Shown: positions 20,931 to 23,284 of the stretch, piece by piece
Numbering within the stretch: position 1 is the first letter of the stretch
Layout of the letters: every line of letters starts with the position of its first letter
From: a virus
IMG/VR virus record: IMGVR_UViG_3300046167_000731
Coordinates: 1-23,284 of that record
DNA length: 23,284 nucleotides
Reading direction: 5' to 3' (one strand)
Made by a program: the position numbers and the translations under genes
The notes under the pieces: generated by a model
What the model saw: only the letters and a program-made list of their open reading frames with translations
Databases searched by the model: none
Told to the model about the DNA's origin: nothing

Positions 20931-23284
20931 CAGCAGCATTGAAATTCAGATTAGCGCCCGTGGCGCTGATCAGGTCGTTAAAGATTTCAAAGCAATTAAT
21001 GCTCAAGTGACTGCCCTTAACAAGAAAATAGGGGACTCCGCTGGAATAAATAAGTTCGTTAAATCGATGGCGGATGCATCGAAGAACTTTACAAAAGCTC
21101 TGAAGTCGATGGAGCAAGCTCTCAATAAAATTAAAGGGTCAACTCAGGCCGTTCAAAACGCTCAAAAGCAGCAATCAAACGCACGCTCCCAGCAAATAAA
21201 AAACCAAATCTCTGATCTTAGGGCGCTAGGAACCGCTGAACGTCAAGCTAGCCGACTACAAGCAAGATTTGATAGAGCGGGATTTAACAGCGGATCTGGC
21301 CCAGCAAGTGCCTTGCGAGGTTTGAGAGGTGACATTGCTGGGTTGCCTAGTGGCGGGCCGGAAAGAACTCTAGCGATGGTTAGGGCGCAACAGAAGTTCA
21401 ACCGCGCCATAGATGCATCTCAAGAAAATTTAGAGGCCTCAATGGGACAGTAGACACGGCGGTTCGTCGTACTGGCCGATTGGGAACTAGCTTCTCTGGA
21501 TTGCGCGGAATACTTCTCAATACGGGTGTGGCACTATCTGGTATTACTGCAGTCTTGGGCTTTAGAGAAATACTAGATGCCGTAAGAACCATTCAACGCT
21601 TTCAGTTTACCATACAAGCCGCGTCTGGAAGCGCTGAAATATTTGGGAAAAACCTTGAGTTCTTGCGGGGCGTTTCCAAGTCGATAGGTATCAACTTAGC
21701 TGAAGTTGGTCAGCCGTTTGGTCGATTTATTATGGCAGCAAAAGAAGCTGGCTTTGAAACCGATGAAACAAATCAAGCGTTTGCAAAAATCGCTGGATCG
21801 ATGAGGAACCTTGGCGGATCAGCCGCTGATACAGCCGGTGTTGTTCGAGCTTTTGAGCAGTCTTTGTCCAAAGGCAAGTTCATGGCTGAAGAGGTTAGAT
21901 TGCAGCTCGGCGACAGATTGCCAGTGGCTATGACTGCGCTCCGCAAAGCAACCGGCATGACCGGCGAAGAATTAAACGATGCCTTTGAAAAGGGTAAGTT
22001 GTCAACAGAAAAATTCTTTCTTCCATTTGTAGATGCTTTGTTCGACGCCACTGGCGGCGAAAATCAACTCAGAATGGCCTCAAAAGGGTTGGCGGCTGAA
22101 CAAGCTCGACTGGCAACCGCGACACTTGAAGCAGCCGATGCGTTTGGGCGCGGAGAGAACGATGATGGATTCACATCCGCCGTTTCTGAAGCAAACAGAG
22201 AATTAACTGCGATGCTATCTGAGGCCAACACTATTCAGTTCTTAGAAAAACTTGGAACTGTAAGCGCAAATGCAGCACGAAGTTTTATGCAAATGGCGAA
22301 TGCATTTTTCGATATTGCTATGAACATGGGGCCAGCACTTAAAACATTAGAAGATGGATCAAAGCAAGCGACACGAGCGCCAAGAACATTCATGCAAGCA
22401 TTTGCCGAATTTGTTCTAGGAACAGATGCGGCTCAAGCCTTTTTCAATCCAAGCGGGGGTTTGATGCCAGTTGGTGGAAATAGAGCTAGCCCTCATACTG
22501 GCTTAAAAACTAGCATTGGAATGGATCAGGACTTTGGGTTTGACTCTGTAACACCCGAAGATCGCCAAGCGGCTTTAATGCTTTCAATGGGGGGTCTTAA
22601 ACCTTCTTACCGCCCCCCATCTTATGGCAATTTTTCAGAACGCCGTAACGAAGCTTTGTTAAGAACGAGCAATCCCGGTGCGGTTTCAGCCAGAAGAGCC
22701 GGAGAGGATGCCGAGGCATTGGCGTTAAATCCCGGCAAAGAAGGTATAGCTGAATTGCAAAAATATATGCAAACGGCTGAGAGAACTCGCGCCGTTGTTG
22801 ATGCATTAGACGTAGCAATAGTAAAAGGCACCGTTACAACAGCGGCCCAGGCTTCAGCATTTAATCAAAACACACTCGCAGTCTTTGATAATAAAGGAGC
22901 GCTCGAAGATCACATTAGCACAGTCCAAAAAGAAATAGATGCAGACAAAGACGCGAAAGACGAAAAAGACAAAAACAAAGTTCTGTTAAGAGAACTGAAG
23001 GACTCAATCTCTACAACGACCACTACCACAATTGCGCTTGCAAGCGCTCAACTGCAAGGAACAACCGAATTAAAAAGGGCTAGTGGGCAGATTGAAATAA
23101 ATAACACAGTCCAAAAAGCATATAACGATTTAATTGCTCTTGGAGAAAGTGCTGAGAACGCCTCTAATTTGACGAAGACTCTACGCCTAGCTCTGGAGCA
23201 AAAGCTAAATACAGAGATCACTCTTTCTCTTGAACTTGAGCAAGCGCGACTTGATGCCGAAGCTGAAGCAGATAGACAACGAGC
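20923..23284 (+). CDS. Tape measure protein, 3' end outside the window, with an internal -1 frame change
   Basis: This protein sets tail length and is ejected ahead of the DNA. The start (MADSSIEIQISARGADQVVK) is typical, followed by long helical Gln/Ala/Lys-rich sequence. The zero frame ends at a TAG at 21453. A -1 move at A AAT TTA (21426-21432) gives ENLRGLNGTVDTAVRRTGRL and then an open frame to the window edge. That part contains LRGILLNTGVALSGITAVLG (a possible membrane segment), the tape-measure N-domain pattern AEEVRLQLGDRLPVAMTAL and GMTGEELNDAFEKGKLST, and a long charged helical region. At least 787 residues are visible. The gene starts eight bases before the chaperone stop. Confidence 0.9.
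21426..21432 (+). promoter_or_regulatory. Slippery-type heptamer A AAT TTA in the tape measure gene
   Basis: The heptamer is in register with the zero frame (GAA AAT TTA) and slipping back one base joins the two halves of the tape measure protein. The zero-frame stop lies six codons later. It may be true recoding or a lost base in a sequence error. Confidence 0.45.

Overview
The window is about 23 kb of the structural half of a tailed double-stranded DNA bacteriophage or prophage. It holds packaging, head, tail-fibre, neck and tail genes. There are no host genes, tRNAs, integrase, lysis or replication genes in view. The presence of a tail tube protein, a G/GT-type tail assembly chaperone pair with a slippery heptamer, and a long tape measure protein points to a long, probably siphovirus-type tail. 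The fibre vocabulary (repeated YHPNAD/TTARTINGVSF segments, MSxLKxN tail-tip proteins, glycine-rich adhesin) is what I associate with phages of marine bacteria, probably Proteobacteria. That host guess is an inference; no gene proves it.

Layout. Positions 1-2091 are on the minus strand: terS, terL and a small partial gene, tightly coupled. Positions 2092-2310 are a divergent regulatory region with TTGAC repeats, candidate promoters in both directions and a strong intrinsic terminator just before the portal gene. From 2311 to the end everything is on the plus strand. The order is portal (DUF4055 type), four tiny Lys/Gly-rich genes, scaffold, a P22-like major capsid protein, and a terminator. 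An unusually large fibre/receptor-binding cassette follows (6673-16711): adaptor-like proteins, a 414-aa fibre, a coiled-coil protein, a 1544-aa repeat-bearing fibre, two paralogous tail-tip proteins, two fibre-assembly-like proteins and a glycine-rich adhesin. Next come a small gene and a second strong terminator. The neck follows (DnaT-like connector, stopper, gp10-like, tail terminator), then the tail tube, a 56-aa gene, the tail assembly chaperones and the tape measure protein, which runs off the right edge. The fibre cassette therefore sits between the capsid and neck genes.

Reading frames are disturbed in a patterned way. The capsid gene needs three +1 frame corrections, the tail tube gene one and the chaperone genes three. 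About 12.4 kb of genes between the capsid and tail tube genes need none. All seven are explained by one surplus base, usually in a GG or CC doublet. Two further shifts are -1, and both fall exactly on in-register X XXY YYZ heptamers: A AAA AAC in the chaperone gene (the classical programmed G/GT frameshift) and A AAT TTA in the tape measure gene. I read the +1 events as probable sequence errors or local decay, the chaperone -1 event as real recoding, and the tape measure one as open. A CTACATACA motif recurring in intergenic gaps, usually just upstream of a terminator, is the best candidate for an undescribed regulatory element here.
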